Assembly (NCBI RefSeq): GCF_900101265.1
Contig: NZ_FMZS01000004.1
Location: forward strand, 372,001 to 436,000
Reading direction: 5' to 3'
Length of the DNA: 64,000 nt
DNA from: Massilia sp. PDC64
GTDB taxonomy: Bacteria; Pseudomonadota; Gammaproteobacteria; Burkholderiales; Burkholderiaceae_D
The position numbers and the translations under genes were made by a program. Shown here one piece after another: positions 38,489-47,966 of the stretch (positions are counted from its first letter, which is position 1; each line of letters opens with the position of its first letter). The notes under the pieces are model-generated. The model saw only the letters and a list, made by a program, of their open reading frames with translations, was not told the DNA's origin and made no database searches.

Positions 38489-38839
38489 ATGGTCGCGACG
38501 AATTTTCGTGACTATACTGGTCGTATGATGGTCCCGGTTCACTACAGCGGTATCGAAGGCGAGGTGATCCTGCGCCCAGTGAGCCCGGTCGAATGGCCGG
38601 GCATGGTGAACCAGCGCCCGTACGAGGCGCTGATCGGCGTGGCGGATGGCGCGGGACGCCGCGTCGCGGAGGTCCGCAGCGGCCCGGACGGCCGGTTCCG
38701 CATCATTCTCGAACCGGGCACGTACGTCCTGCACCCGGAATCCGACGCCATCTATCCGCAGGCGCCGGCGCAAACGGTCACGGTGAGCAGGGACCAGTTC
38801 ACGCCGGTACGCATCATTTACGACAGCGGCATCCGCTGA
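38489..38839 (+). CDS. Small protein with carboxypeptidase-regulatory-like fold
   Basis: A 116-residue protein, or 104 if it starts at ATG 38525. The second half (GPDGRFRIILEPGTYVLHPESD, then QTVTVSRDQFTPVRIIYDSGIR) follows the beta-sandwich pattern of CarboxypepD_reg-like domains. No signal peptide is seen with either start. A TATACT -10-like element at 38513-38518 lies just before ATG 38525, which would give a leaderless transcript. It may instead be co-transcribed with the recombinase 12 bases upstream. Its stop abuts the convergent gene at TGATCA. Confidence 0.6.
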   Translation: MVATNFRDYTGRMMVPVHYSGIEGEVILRPVSPVEWPGMVNQRPYEALIGVADGAGRRVAEVRSGPDGRFRIILEPGTYVLHPESDAIYPQAPAQTVTVSRDQFTPVRIIYDSGIR

Positions 38840-40333
38840 TCACGCCGTGAACCCGATGCCGACGATGCGGCTGCCCCAGTCGTGATTGGTCAGGACATCC
38901 TCGTTGACCAGCCATGCGCGTCGCGTGTTGCGCGGATCCACCGTCACCGCCGAATAATCGCCCCAGCGGCCGCCCGTGAAGTACGTCGGACTCGTGAACG
39001 CCGCGATGCCCGGGCTCAACAAATAGGTCGTCCCGTTGTTGTGGTCGAAGCCCGAGAACCGGACCTGGGCATTGGTGCCGCGCGGCGGATCGGTCATCGT
39101 CCACGTGACGTAGATGTCGTTCGCACTGTTGGCCGCGATCGAGGCGTTGAAGTCGAACGACGTCGACGTCCCGAAGAAGAACGCGCTTTGCACGAGCGAA
39201 CTGGTCGCCGTATTGATCTGGTAAAACTTGGGCGCCGCATAGCCCACCAGGTTGACGGTGTGGACCTGCCACAGGAAGTCGCCGGTCTGCGTGCTGGCGT
39301 TGACGAAGCGGCCGTCGAGCGTGTCCAGCGTGGCCGTCGTGCCCGGCTGCGGCGCGTCGGGCGGGGCGGTATAGGCGGGCACCGCCACGTTCACCGGCCC
39401 CGTCAGCTGGATGGCGTTCGGCCTGCTCGAGTTGGTCAGCGTATAGAGGCTCAGGCTGCTGCCGCCCGATGCGGCGATCAGGTACGTGCGCGCATTCTGG
39501 TCGAGCACGATCGGCGGCGCGAGCGTGGCGCGCAGGCCCGTGAAGACGGGGACGGAGAAGCCCAGGCCGTTGTACAGGCGCGCTTTCGCCACCGCGAACA
39601 TGTCGGCCCCCCGGAATCCGCCGGACGACGTGAACACGTTGGCCGTGATGATGATCGAGTCCTGGTCGTAGCCGAGTTGCGGATAATCCCAGAAATCGCC
39701 GGCATTGAACGTGACGTTCAGCGCATAGATGAAATACGAGCCGAGCGGGTTCGACGTCGTGGAGATCGCGACGAAGAACAGCTGGCGCGTGCTCGACTCC
39801 TGGAATGCGTCGGCCGTCACGACCCAGCGGTTCCACACGCTGTCGTACACGGCGCGCGGATCGAACAGCACGCGGGTGGAATAGCCGAAGAAGGCCGCCA
39901 ACGAAATGCTCGTGCGCTGGCTGGGATTGGTCCGCAGGAAGATGTCGATGTGCGAGTTCGTCACCTCGACGAAATGGTCGAGGCCAACGGCGCCATGCGT
40001 GTCCGGCGGAATCAGGCCGTCGACGTCGGTCGCGCCCGCGAAATTCGGGCCGACGAGGGTGATCGGCGCGCGGGGGAGTGCTTCCGCTTCCGCTTCCAGT
40101 TCCGCCTCGGCAGGCTTCTCGGCCATCCGCTCCTGCGCCCGCAGTTTCGTCTTGAGCTCTTCGTACTCGGCGGCAGGCATCGTCGGCAGGAAAGGCTTCG
40201 ATTTCCCTTGCGCGACAGCACGCGCATTCGGCGCCACGTTGCTCTCCATATCTTGCAGCATCGTCTCCACAGTCCTGAGCTGGGGCGCCGCGGCCTCCAG
40301 CTGAGTCCCGATTTCGATTGCAGAATGTTTCAC
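38840..40333 (-). CDS. Large conserved-looking protein of unknown function, beta-propeller-like
   Basis: A 497-residue protein. The first ~110 residues are helical and charged (LEAAAPQLRTVETMLQDM, KTKLRAQERMAEKPAEAE). The rest is beta-rich with repeated Phe/Tyr/Asn motifs (VGPNFAGATDVDGLIPPDTHGAVG, DPRAVYDSVWNRWVVTAD, GGRWGDYSAVTVDPRN), which suggests a secreted propeller-type fold. No classical signal peptide is visible. I prefer GTG 40333, which has AAAGGAG seven bases upstream; ATG 40351 and 40411 are longer options. I do not recognise an enzyme family. Confidence 0.65.
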   Translation of the reverse strand: MKHSAIEIGTQLEAAAPQLRTVETMLQDMESNVAPNARAVAQGKSKPFLPTMPAAEYEELKTKLRAQERMAEKPAEAELEAEAEALPRAPITLVGPNFAGATDVDGLIPPDTHGAVGLDHFVEVTNSHIDIFLRTNPSQRTSISLAAFFGYSTRVLFDPRAVYDSVWNRWVVTADAFQESSTRQLFFVAISTTSNPLGSYFIYALNVTFNAGDFWDYPQLGYDQDSIIITANVFTSSGGFRGADMFAVAKARLYNGLGFSVPVFTGLRATLAPPIVLDQNARTYLIAASGGSSLSLYTLTNSSRPNAIQLTGPVNVAVPAYTAPPDAPQPGTTATLDTLDGRFVNASTQTGDFLWQVHTVNLVGYAAPKFYQINTATSSLVQSAFFFGTSTSFDFNASIAANSANDIYVTWTMTDPPRGTNAQVRFSGFDHNNGTTYLLSPGIAAFTSPTYFTGGRWGDYSAVTVDPRNTRRAWLVNEDVLTNHDWGSRIVGIGFTA

Positions 40334-40719
40334 GGCATTACTCCTTTCCATTGAAATAGCGTGCAGCGCTGGAACCGGCAAACGGGCAGGCGCCATTCCT
40401 GCGCCGTTCACTATCGTGATAAACAGCCTGGACGTCGTTGATAGCGGTCAGGCAGAGAGAACGCGTTCCGCGAGAAGGAAATTCCCACTCGGTGAAGAAT
40501 TAACTGACACCCGGCGAAGAATTTCGGGAATCCACGGCGACATTGTTTCCATTTGGGCTGTAAATCATTTGACCAGCCTTCGAACTTGCGGCGTATCAAA
40601 CGCGTAATTCAGCCCAAATAGGCGCATCTCATTTCGTGTCCTTTTTGGGCATGTAACACTTCGGTGTCACGTAATGCAGGGCCTTTTCGGTGCCGCTTGG
40701 CACTAAAGCGAACGCGTCC
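40334..40719. other. Intergenic region before the glycan island
   Basis: This 386-base gap separates the unknown protein gene from the flippase. By eye it is more AT-rich than the surroundings, especially 40490-40640. It should hold the promoters of both divergent units, but I see no convincing -35/-10 pair or sigma-54 element. Confidence 0.5.
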
Positions 40720-42021
40720 ATGTTAAATAGCGTCAGGGTATTCCTCCAGGGCGAATTCAACCGCAATGTTGTCACCCTGATGACGGGGACGGGGCTCGCG
40801 CAGCTGATTCCGCTTGCGGTAACGCCGATCCTGTCGCGCCTCTACCCACCGGAGCAATTTGGTGTACTCGCACTCTTCGTGTCGGTCGTATCGAGCTTGT
40901 CCGCGCTGGCCACGGGGCGTTATGAATTCGCGATCATGCTGCCGCGTAAGGACGTCGACGCCACCAATATTGCGGCACTGTCGATCACGATCAGTCTGAT
41001 TGTCAGCATCGCCTTGCTTGTACTCGCCTGCCTGTTGGGCAAGCCGCTGGCGAAAGCCCTGGGAAACGAGTCCATGTCGGTCTGGCTGTATGTCGCCCCG
41101 CTGGCAGTTTTTCTAAATGGCATTTACTCGAATCTAAAATACTGGAGCAACCGCCATAAACTGTATCTTTTGATGGCGCATCGGCAAGTGCTTCAAAGCG
41201 GAGGCACCTCTGCGGTGCAGCTGGGCCTCGGGCTGCTCCGCACCGGCGCCGGCGGGTTGGTGATAGGAAGCGTTGCCGGCCAGGCCCTCGCTGCGGGCAT
41301 GATGGCGGGCATGGTACGCCGCCATTGTCCGCAGTTCTGGCGCCGTATCGACAAGCGCAGGATGCTGGCGCTCGCGAAGCGTTACCGAAGCTGTCCGCAA
41401 TACCTCGTTCCGGCCCATACGCTGGGTGCGGTATCGGTCCAGCTACCCACGATATTCATCAATGCCGCGTTCGGTCTCGCGCCGTCGGGATTTTTCATGT
41501 TGGCCGAGAGGGCCGTCGGCATGCCCCTGTCATTGATATCGGGCTCGATCGGAGATGTTTTCAGGCAGGAAATCGGCGAATCATTTTTGGCAGGGCAACG
41601 TTGCAGAGAGATTTTTATTTCCACGCTTAAAAAGCTTGTGGCCGTTGCGACGCCACCCTTCCTTATCCTGCTGTTTTTTGCGCCCTCGCTATTTTCTCTG
41701 GTATTCGGTGAGAAGTGGCGTGTTGCGGGCGAATACGCCCGGCTGATGTGTCCGATGTTTTACCTGCGCTTCATCAGTAACCCTTTGAGCCTGGTTGCGA
41801 TAATCGCGCAGAAGAATCGATTCGAATTCTTGTGGCAAGTGGGCATGTTGCTTTTCCTGATGATCTTGGCGGCAACATATTATTTCGTTCGCCTGGACGT
41901 GAAAATGTACATCGCCGGCTTCGTGATTATCTACAGCATATTTGATCTCGTGAATCTTTTTGCTTCATATAAATTCGCCTGCGATGGCGACTCGCGGAAG
42001 CCTGGCAGCCCAACGCCGTGA
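40720..42021 (+). CDS. wzx: Polysaccharide flippase (Wzx/MATE-like)
   Basis: A 433-residue inner-membrane protein with about twelve hydrophobic segments. The N-terminal RNVVTLMTGTGLAQLIPLAVTPILSRLYPPEQFGVLALF is typical of Wzx/RfbX-type flippases that move undecaprenyl-linked repeat units to the periplasm. It opens the glycan island. Its codon use is less GC-rich than its neighbours, as is common in surface glycan genes obtained by transfer. ATG 40720 is preferred over GTG 40690. A conserved sugar specificity cannot be read from the sequence. Confidence 0.85.
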   Translation: MLNSVRVFLQGEFNRNVVTLMTGTGLAQLIPLAVTPILSRLYPPEQFGVLALFVSVVSSLSALATGRYEFAIMLPRKDVDATNIAALSITISLIVSIALLVLACLLGKPLAKALGNESMSVWLYVAPLAVFLNGIYSNLKYWSNRHKLYLLMAHRQVLQSGGTSAVQLGLGLLRTGAGGLVIGSVAGQALAAGMMAGMVRRHCPQFWRRIDKRRMLALAKRYRSCPQYLVPAHTLGAVSVQLPTIFINAAFGLAPSGFFMLAERAVGMPLSLISGSIGDVFRQEIGESFLAGQRCREIFISTLKKLVAVATPPFLILLFFAPSLFSLVFGEKWRVAGEYARLMCPMFYLRFISNPLSLVAIIAQKNRFEFLWQVGMLLFLMILAATYYFVRLDVKMYIAGFVIIYSIFDLVNLFASYKFACDGDSRKPGSPTP

Positions 42022-42066
42022 GCGGCTCCGCAGTTTCATTCGGTGTTTTATGACGGGGACCAGGCA

Positions 42067-43098
42067 ATGGACGCAGTGATAAAAGGGTTGCAGGGGACAG
42101 AGGGCGCGAGTGCGCACGACCGGTCCGATACGCTGCCGAACAAGGCCGAGTATCGAAAACTGTGCGCAGCCGAGCCGTCGATCCCGATCTTTTCGAACGC
42201 CTGGTGGCTTGATGCGGTGGCGGGCCCGGACGGGTGGGACGTCGCGCTCGCGAGGGTGAACGGCGCGATCGTCGGCGCCATGCCGTTCTGCGTTACCCGG
42301 CGCTACGGCATGAAGGTGATCCAGCAGCCACCTTTGACACCAGTACTCGGTCCGTGGCTGAAGGCCGACGGGGGCAACGCCTCCACCAGACTGAGCAACC
42401 AGCAAAAGATCATGCAGACGCTGATCGAGCAGTTGCCCCGCTTCGACCATTTCAGCCAGACCTGCAACAAGGATTTGTCGAACTGGCTGCCGTTCTACTG
42501 GAACGGTTTCAGCCAGTCGACCGAATACACCTACGTCGTTCCCGGCCTGGACGACCTGGATGGTGTCTGGAGCAGGTTCGACCCCACCCGCCGCAGACAT
42601 TGCAGGGCCGCGGCCGAGCGGCACAATCTGCGGGTGCGCGAGGACCTGCCGCTCGACGCGTTCCTGGCACTGCACAAGATGACGATCGAGAACCGCGGCG
42701 TCGCGCAGGCGTTCACCGACGATTGCCTGCGCCGCCTGGACGCCGCGTGTGTCGAGCACAAGCGACGCAAGCTCCACATCGTTGTCGACGGGGCTGGCCG
42801 GCATTGCTCCGCTACCTATACGGTCTGGGACAACAATTGTGCGTACGCATTGTTGAAGGGTTCCGACCCCGCCATGCGCCATACGCAGGCGCCCAGTATT
42901 TGCCAATGGGAAGCCATCAAGTTCAGTGCCTCCGTTGCCCCGAAATACGATTTTCTGGGGAACATGAATCCGTCGATCGAACCCTATGTACGCAGCTTCG
43001 GGACGGAGCAGACGCCGGTATTCACGCTCACCAAGACACCCTCGCGGCTGCTGCGCCTGCGCCGCGGTCTGCTCTCGGCTCTCGCCAGCGGACACTAG
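42067..43098 (+). CDS. FemAB/GNAT-like acyltransferase, copy 1
   Basis: A 343-residue soluble protein of the FemAB-related GNAT superfamily (BioF2-like fold), here in a glycan cluster and so likely to modify a sugar or lipid-linked oligosaccharide with an amino acid or acyl group (inference). Shared motifs with the next gene include FSNAWWLDAVAG, GWDVALA, RRYGMKVIQQPPLTPVLGPW, EQLPRFDHF and LTKTPSRLLRLRRGLLS. ATG 42067 is preferred; GTG 42043 would add eight residues. Confidence 0.8.
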   Translation: MDAVIKGLQGTEGASAHDRSDTLPNKAEYRKLCAAEPSIPIFSNAWWLDAVAGPDGWDVALARVNGAIVGAMPFCVTRRYGMKVIQQPPLTPVLGPWLKADGGNASTRLSNQQKIMQTLIEQLPRFDHFSQTCNKDLSNWLPFYWNGFSQSTEYTYVVPGLDDLDGVWSRFDPTRRRHCRAAAERHNLRVREDLPLDAFLALHKMTIENRGVAQAFTDDCLRRLDAACVEHKRRKLHIVVDGAGRHCSATYTVWDNNCAYALLKGSDPAMRHTQAPSICQWEAIKFSASVAPKYDFLGNMNPSIEPYVRSFGTEQTPVFTLTKTPSRLLRLRRGLLSALASGH

Positions 43099-43127
43099 GA
43101 ACGCTTCTTTTACCGAAAGCCAGCCCG

Positions 43128-44174
43128 ATGACGACCATCCCGCCCAACGCGCCGCACACCGAGGCGACGCAACCCCACCGCAAGGAGATCGCGCAAGCCA
43201 CGAGCGACATCGTCTCGCCGAAGGACACGTACCGCCGGTTCTGCGCCCAGACGGCGTCGCTGCCCCTGTTTTCCCGCGACTGGTGGCTGGACGCGGCAGT
43301 CGGTCGACACGGCTGGGATGTCGCGCTCGTCAAAAAAGGCAGCGAAGTCCTCGCGGCCATGCCTTATGTGATCCGCAGTCGCTACGGCATGAAGATCGTC
43401 ACGCAGCCCGCGCTGACGCCGATTCTCGGCCCCTGGTTGCTGCCGACCGGGGGGAGGCAGGCGGCGCAGCTGAGCAACGACAAGGAAGTCATGCAGGCGC
43501 TGATCGACCAGTTGCCCCGTTTCGATCATTTCGCGCAGACCTGGCATCCGGGCGTCAGGAACTGGCAGCCGTTCTTCTGGAACGGCTTCCGGCAAACCAC
43601 CTATTACACCTTCGTTCTGCAGGAGTTGACCGACGTCGACAAAATGTGGGCCGGGTTCGAAGGCAAGACGCGCCGCGCCATCACGAAGGCGCAGAAGCAA
43701 CACCAGCTGCAAGTCCGCAGCGACGTCCCACTCGACGTGCTTCTCGACCTGAACCGCAAGACCTTCGCGCGCCAGGGCCTGTCCCCGCCGTATTCCGACG
43801 ACTTCGTCCGGCGCCTCGACGCCGCATGCCGGGAGCGCGACTGCAGCAAACTCTTCTGCGCAATCGATCCCGACGGGGCCGCGGTTGCCGCCTGCTACAT
43901 CGTCTGGGACGAAGACAGCGCTTACGGTCTGATCTCGGGGACCGACCCGGCCTACCGAGGAAGCGAGGCCAACAGTCTTTGCGTATGGGAGTCGCTCCTC
44001 CACGCCGCCGGCGTGACGCGCCAATACAATTTCTGCGGCTCGATGATCGAGCCGTTCGAGGGCTACCTGCGCGGCTTCGGCGGCAAACATGTGCCGTATT
44101 TTCACATCAGCAAAACCCCGTCGCGGCTGCTGACCCTGCGCCAAGGCCTGCTGTCACTCGCGGGGAAACACTGA
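43128..44174 (+). CDS. FemAB/GNAT-like acyltransferase, copy 2
   Basis: A 348-residue paralog of the preceding gene, colinear along nearly its whole length: FSRDWWLDAAVG, GWDVALV, SRYGMKIVTQPALTPILGPW, DQLPRFDHF, KTRRAITKAQKQHQLQV and ISKTPSRLLTLRQGLLS. The tandem pair suggests sequential modification of two positions or two glycans (inference). It ends in a TGATG overlap with the deacetylase-like gene. The cytosolic protein has no signal peptide. Confidence 0.8.
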   Translation: MTTIPPNAPHTEATQPHRKEIAQATSDIVSPKDTYRRFCAQTASLPLFSRDWWLDAAVGRHGWDVALVKKGSEVLAAMPYVIRSRYGMKIVTQPALTPILGPWLLPTGGRQAAQLSNDKEVMQALIDQLPRFDHFAQTWHPGVRNWQPFFWNGFRQTTYYTFVLQELTDVDKMWAGFEGKTRRAITKAQKQHQLQVRSDVPLDVLLDLNRKTFARQGLSPPYSDDFVRRLDAACRERDCSKLFCAIDPDGAAVAACYIVWDEDSAYGLISGTDPAYRGSEANSLCVWESLLHAAGVTRQYNFCGSMIEPFEGYLRGFGGKHVPYFHISKTPSRLLTLRQGLLSLAGKH

Positions 44175-45532
44175 TGCTGCGTATCTCACTGCCGGAAAGT
44201 CAGCGTCCCGAGCGCAGCTGGATCTGCCAGGTTCTTCTCCGAGAATTCCTGGGGCTCGATTACGAACTCGCGTTCGACCACGAGGACTCGGTGCGCCTCG
44301 GCGCGGCCGGCAGGACGCTGTGTTTGCCCGACGCCTTCTTTGCCGGAGCCGCGACGCCGGACGCAACGCCGCAACGCTGGATCGTCGCCCGCAGCGGTCT
44401 CGATGCCCGCCTGTGCGAACCCGACGTCCCGGTGCTGTTCGGCGCACCCGGTTTCACGATCGACGCCGGCGGCAATGCCACGCTTTCGCTCGACGTCTTC
44501 GGATCCGCGTTTTTCATGCTCGCGCGCCATGAGGAATCGGTCAGCCCCGCACGCGACGCACATGGGCGTTTCCCCGCCAATCTGTCGCTCGCCGTGCGCC
44601 AGGGCTTTCTCGATCGCCCCATCGTCGACGAGTACGTCGAGATCCTGTGGGCGGCCATCCACAGGCTGTGGCCCACGCTCGCCAGGAAGCGACGTACTGC
44701 GCGCAAGCTGATCAGCTGCGACGTCGACCTGCCGTTCGATCCGGCCTGCGCTTCGATGTCGCGTCTCGGCAAGCGGCTGGCGGGTCGCGCCGTACGGGAA
44801 CGTTCGCTGAGTGCACTGGTCGCAACCGTCGGGAACTACTGGGCAGTCAAGCGTGGGAACGAGGCACGTGACCCTTACTGGAACGCATTGTCGTGGATGA
44901 TGGACGTGAACGAGAAGGCCGGCAACCAGGTCACGTTCAATTTCATTCCCGAGCGGACCGACAGCGCCATGGACAATGCGCCGGGCATCGACCACAGGCG
45001 CATGCGCGAGCTGCTGCGCACCGTGCATGCGCGCGGCCACCTGATCGGTATTCACCCCGGCTATAACACGTACCGGCACCCGGACCCGTTTACGCGCTCG
45101 GCCGCGGCCCTGCGGCGCGCCATCGACCAGGAAGGCATCCGCCAGGACGAACTGGGCGGACGCCAGCACTACCTGCGGTGGGACGTGCGGTCCACGCCGC
45201 CGTTGTGGGCCGCGAACGGGCTGACTTACGACAGCACGCTGTCTTACCCGACGATCGCCGGCTTTCGCACGGGCACCTGTCACGAATACACGATGTACGA
45301 CCTGGTCGGGCGGCGGCCGCTCACTGTGAAACAGCGGCCGCTGGTCGTCATGGAAAACGCCGTGATCGACGATCCGAACATGGGGCTGGGTCACGGCGAA
45401 GAAGCGCTCGTCGCGATGCGGCGCTACAAGCAGATCTGCGCCCGTTTCGATGGCGACTTCACACTGCTCTGGCATAACTCGTCGTTCGCGTGCGACGACG
45501 ACCGGGCGATGTATTGCGACCTCATCCAATAG
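44174..45532 (+). CDS. Polysaccharide deacetylase-like protein (DUF7033-type N-terminus)
   Basis: A 452-residue protein. The C-terminal ~250 residues follow a carbohydrate esterase 4-like/NodB layout: CDVDLPFDP (Asp-x-Asp metal/catalytic region), a zinc His in HLIGIHPGYNTY (HPxY), RQHYLRWD and WHNSSF. The N-terminal region (RSWICQVLLREFLGLDYEL, LFGAPGF) matches proteins that pair DUF7033 with a deacetylase domain. It could deacetylate the repeat unit or its lipid-linked precursor. No signal peptide is seen. The start overlaps the upstream stop (TGATG). Confidence 0.8.
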   Translation: MLRISLPESQRPERSWICQVLLREFLGLDYELAFDHEDSVRLGAAGRTLCLPDAFFAGAATPDATPQRWIVARSGLDARLCEPDVPVLFGAPGFTIDAGGNATLSLDVFGSAFFMLARHEESVSPARDAHGRFPANLSLAVRQGFLDRPIVDEYVEILWAAIHRLWPTLARKRRTARKLISCDVDLPFDPACASMSRLGKRLAGRAVRERSLSALVATVGNYWAVKRGNEARDPYWNALSWMMDVNEKAGNQVTFNFIPERTDSAMDNAPGIDHRRMRELLRTVHARGHLIGIHPGYNTYRHPDPFTRSAAALRRAIDQEGIRQDELGGRQHYLRWDVRSTPPLWAANGLTYDSTLSYPTIAGFRTGTCHEYTMYDLVGRRPLTVKQRPLVVMENAVIDDPNMGLGHGEEALVAMRRYKQICARFDGDFTLLWHNSSFACDDDRAMYCDLIQ

Positions 45533-45543
45533 GCGAGCCGACC

Positions 45544-46785
45544 ATGCCCGCCATCTACGCCCCCTCGGCGAACATCGCCAGCACGCCCGGTAACACAGCT
45601 CCGGCGCGACTCGCGTTCCTGCTGCTGTTCCCGGGCTTCTTTTTCTACCAGACGCTGATCGGCATGGGTGTGATAGGGGCCTTCCTGGGCGGGTATTTTT
45701 CGATCATTTCCATCGGGCTGTTTCCGCCGCTCGCGTACGTGTATTACGTGGGCATCAAGGCTTCCGTCTATCGTGTGGCGTCGACCGACCTGCACTTCGG
45801 CTTTTTCCTGTTCTATTTTTTCGCGATTGTGGCGACCAATGCGGCCTTCGGCGCCAATCCCACGATCGTGAAGACGCACCTGTTGTCGATCCTCTATTTC
45901 GTCAACATCTACCTGATCTTCAAGTACAGCGACTTTTCCGAGCGCCGGACGATCGCGACGACGCTGGCTTCGCTGCTACTGATGTCGGCGACCATTTTCT
46001 TCTTTTCGCAGGCAGGCAGTTTCCAGCCCGGGCAGTTCGGCGATCCGACGAGTCCGGACAGCGTCGCCACCTACCAGGAGCTCGCCCGCTCCTACGTCAT
46101 GACCTTCGTGACGGTCATCTGCTTTACCCGCGTGCTGGCGGCCCGGCTCGTCCTGTATGCCATCGCTGTCGCGGCCCTGTTCCTGAACGGCGCGCGCAGC
46201 GAGTTCGTGGCGGCGCTGTTCCTGCTCCCGATGATCGAACTGTATCGCGCGAAGCACTGGCTTCCTTTTCTTTACCTGGTGCTGCTCGTGTCCGGCCTGG
46301 CCAGTATCGGTCCCAGTGTGCTGGCGAATCATTTTCCTGAAAGCCGGGTGTGGGAATTATTCGACCTTTCCCAGTCGTCGTCGGCGAACGCCAGGCACGA
46401 ACTCACGGAACACGCGCTGCGCACGATTGCGGAGAACCCGGTGCTGGGCGCCTACGCCAGTTATCCGCCGGGCGGGTATTCCCACAATATCCTGTCGGCA
46501 TGGGTCGACCTCGGTTTCTTCGGCTTTGCCTACATGCTGTTCATGCTGGTCCGCACCGCGGTCGGGCTGTGTTCCCGCGGATGGCTGGTGCGGCCCAGGT
46601 CAGGCCAGTTCCTGCTGGCATGGTCACTGATCTGCATCTCGCTGCTCCTGCTGGTGACCGCGAAGACGTTCGACGACATGTTCACCGGCGCCGCCATGGG
46701 TGCGTATGCGAACTATCGAAGCGGTCAACAAAGCAAAAGCCGCGACCGGGAAGCCACCGATAACGTAGAAGGAGAGGGACCTTGA
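45544..46785 (+). CDS. O-antigen polymerase/ligase-like membrane protein (Wzy-like)
   Basis: A 413-residue multi-spanning membrane protein with ten or more hydrophobic segments and a large periplasmic loop. The loop region ends in HNILSAWVDLGFFGFAYMLF, the conserved H-N-x(5)-W-V-D-LG-x-x-G pattern of Wzy/WaaL-type proteins (GGYSHNILSAWVDLG). It probably polymerises the repeat units delivered by the flippase. The TTGA overlap with the next gene implies co-translation. Confidence 0.82.
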   Translation: MPAIYAPSANIASTPGNTAPARLAFLLLFPGFFFYQTLIGMGVIGAFLGGYFSIISIGLFPPLAYVYYVGIKASVYRVASTDLHFGFFLFYFFAIVATNAAFGANPTIVKTHLLSILYFVNIYLIFKYSDFSERRTIATTLASLLLMSATIFFFSQAGSFQPGQFGDPTSPDSVATYQELARSYVMTFVTVICFTRVLAARLVLYAIAVAALFLNGARSEFVAALFLLPMIELYRAKHWLPFLYLVLLVSGLASIGPSVLANHFPESRVWELFDLSQSSSANARHELTEHALRTIAENPVLGAYASYPPGGYSHNILSAWVDLGFFGFAYMLFMLVRTAVGLCSRGWLVRPRSGQFLLAWSLICISLLLLVTAKTFDDMFTGAAMGAYANYRSGQQSKSRDREATDNVEGEGP

Positions 46786-47966
46786 TCAATATTCACCTGT
46801 ATCCGTCGCCATTCCTGAACGAGAGCCGCATCCTGCGCGAGGCCGGGTCGCTGTCCCGGTTGGCGCTATTCGACCGGATCGACCTGGTCGGCGTGGGACA
46901 GGAGGGCGTGCCGGCGATCGAGGATTTACAGGGCAATATCCGGATCGTGCGCATCGGACAGCGCGGCGGCGGCGGCCTGGTCGGCAAGCTGAGGCGCACA
47001 GGCGAGTGGAGCCGTGCCGTCTACCGGCGCTACCGCGACGACAGACTCGGGTGCATCAACTGCCACAGTATCGCCACCCTCCCGCTGGGCGTCCTGCTGA
47101 AGCGTGCCACCGGCGCGAGGCTGGTGTACGACGCCCACGAACTGGAGACGGAGACCAATGGCCTCGGCGGTCTGCGCAAGTTCCTCACGCGGCTGGCCGA
47201 ACGTGCCCTGATCCGGTACGCGGACCATTGCATCTTCGTCGGCCAAGCTATCGAACAATGGTATGTACGCAAGTACGCTTTGCGCAACGTCACGGTGCTC
47301 TACAACTGCCCTCCGCGCCGCAGCGTGAACCCGGCCGATTATTTCCGCAAGGCGTATGCGATCGATGCCGGTACGCCGATCTTCCTCTATCAAGGCTTCA
47401 TCGGCGAGGGCCGCGGGATACGCAACCTGGTCGAAGCGTTTGCCGGCCTGACCGGGCGGGCGGCGCTCGTCGTGATGGGTTACGGCCCGCTGGCGGACTG
47501 GATGGCCGGAGAAGCGTCGCACCACCCGGGCATCCATTACCACCCGGCGGTAGCGCCGGAGCGCCTGCTCGATTACACCGCGGCGGCCGATTTCGGGTTG
47601 TCGGTCATCGAGACCACGTCACTCAGCTACGAGTACTGCATGCCGAACAAGCTGTTCGAGTACGTGATGGCACGCAGGCCGGTGCTGGTCTCGCCGACCC
47701 GCGAGCAGAGCGAGTTCGTGCGCAGGCACGGGATCGGCGAAGTCACGCGCGATGCGTCGCCGGCAGCAATCCACGAAGGCGTGCTGCGCCTGCTGGCTCG
47801 CGACCAGCGCGCCCTCCAGGACGCCCTGGCGCGGACCGCCGACGAGTATTGCTGGGAAGGGCAAGAGGCGAAACTCGAGACCGTCTATCTGAACGCGCTC
47901 GGCATGCGTGCGCGCAGGTGCAGCCAGGGCCACCAAGGGGAGGCGCAGCATGATCTCTGTCATTGA
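46782..47966 (+). CDS. GT4-family glycosyltransferase
   Basis: A 394-residue GT-B glycosyltransferase that adds a sugar to the lipid-linked repeat unit. Motifs: VYDAHELETETNG, YADHCIFVGQAIE, FLYQGFIGEGRGIRNLVEAF and the acceptor/donor region YEYCMPNKLFEYVMARRPVL. The start is the rare TTG, supported by GGAGAGGGACC just upstream and by the TTGA overlap with the polymerase stop. Its end overlaps hisH by 17 bases. It is the only glycosyltransferase in the island. Confidence 0.85.
   Translation: MINIHLYPSPFLNESRILREAGSLSRLALFDRIDLVGVGQEGVPAIEDLQGNIRIVRIGQRGGGGLVGKLRRTGEWSRAVYRRYRDDRLGCINCHSIATLPLGVLLKRATGARLVYDAHELETETNGLGGLRKFLTRLAERALIRYADHCIFVGQAIEQWYVRKYALRNVTVLYNCPPRRSVNPADYFRKAYAIDAGTPIFLYQGFIGEGRGIRNLVEAFAGLTGRAALVVMGYGPLADWMAGEASHHPGIHYHPAVAPERLLDYTAAADFGLSVIETTSLSYEYCMPNKLFEYVMARRPVLVSPTREQSEFVRRHGIGEVTRDASPAAIHEGVLRLLARDQRALQDALARTADEYCWEGQEAKLETVYLNALGMRARRCSQGHQGEAQHDLCH

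Noticed and set aside
37313..38839. Prophage or integrative element around the recombinase
   Set aside because: No structural, replication, excisionase or conjugation genes, no tRNA target and no att-like direct repeats are visible on either side.
40690..42021. GTG 40690 as start of the flippase
   Set aside because: The first ten residues add a polar stretch without a ribosome site; ATG 40720 gives the normal short N-terminus before the first helix.
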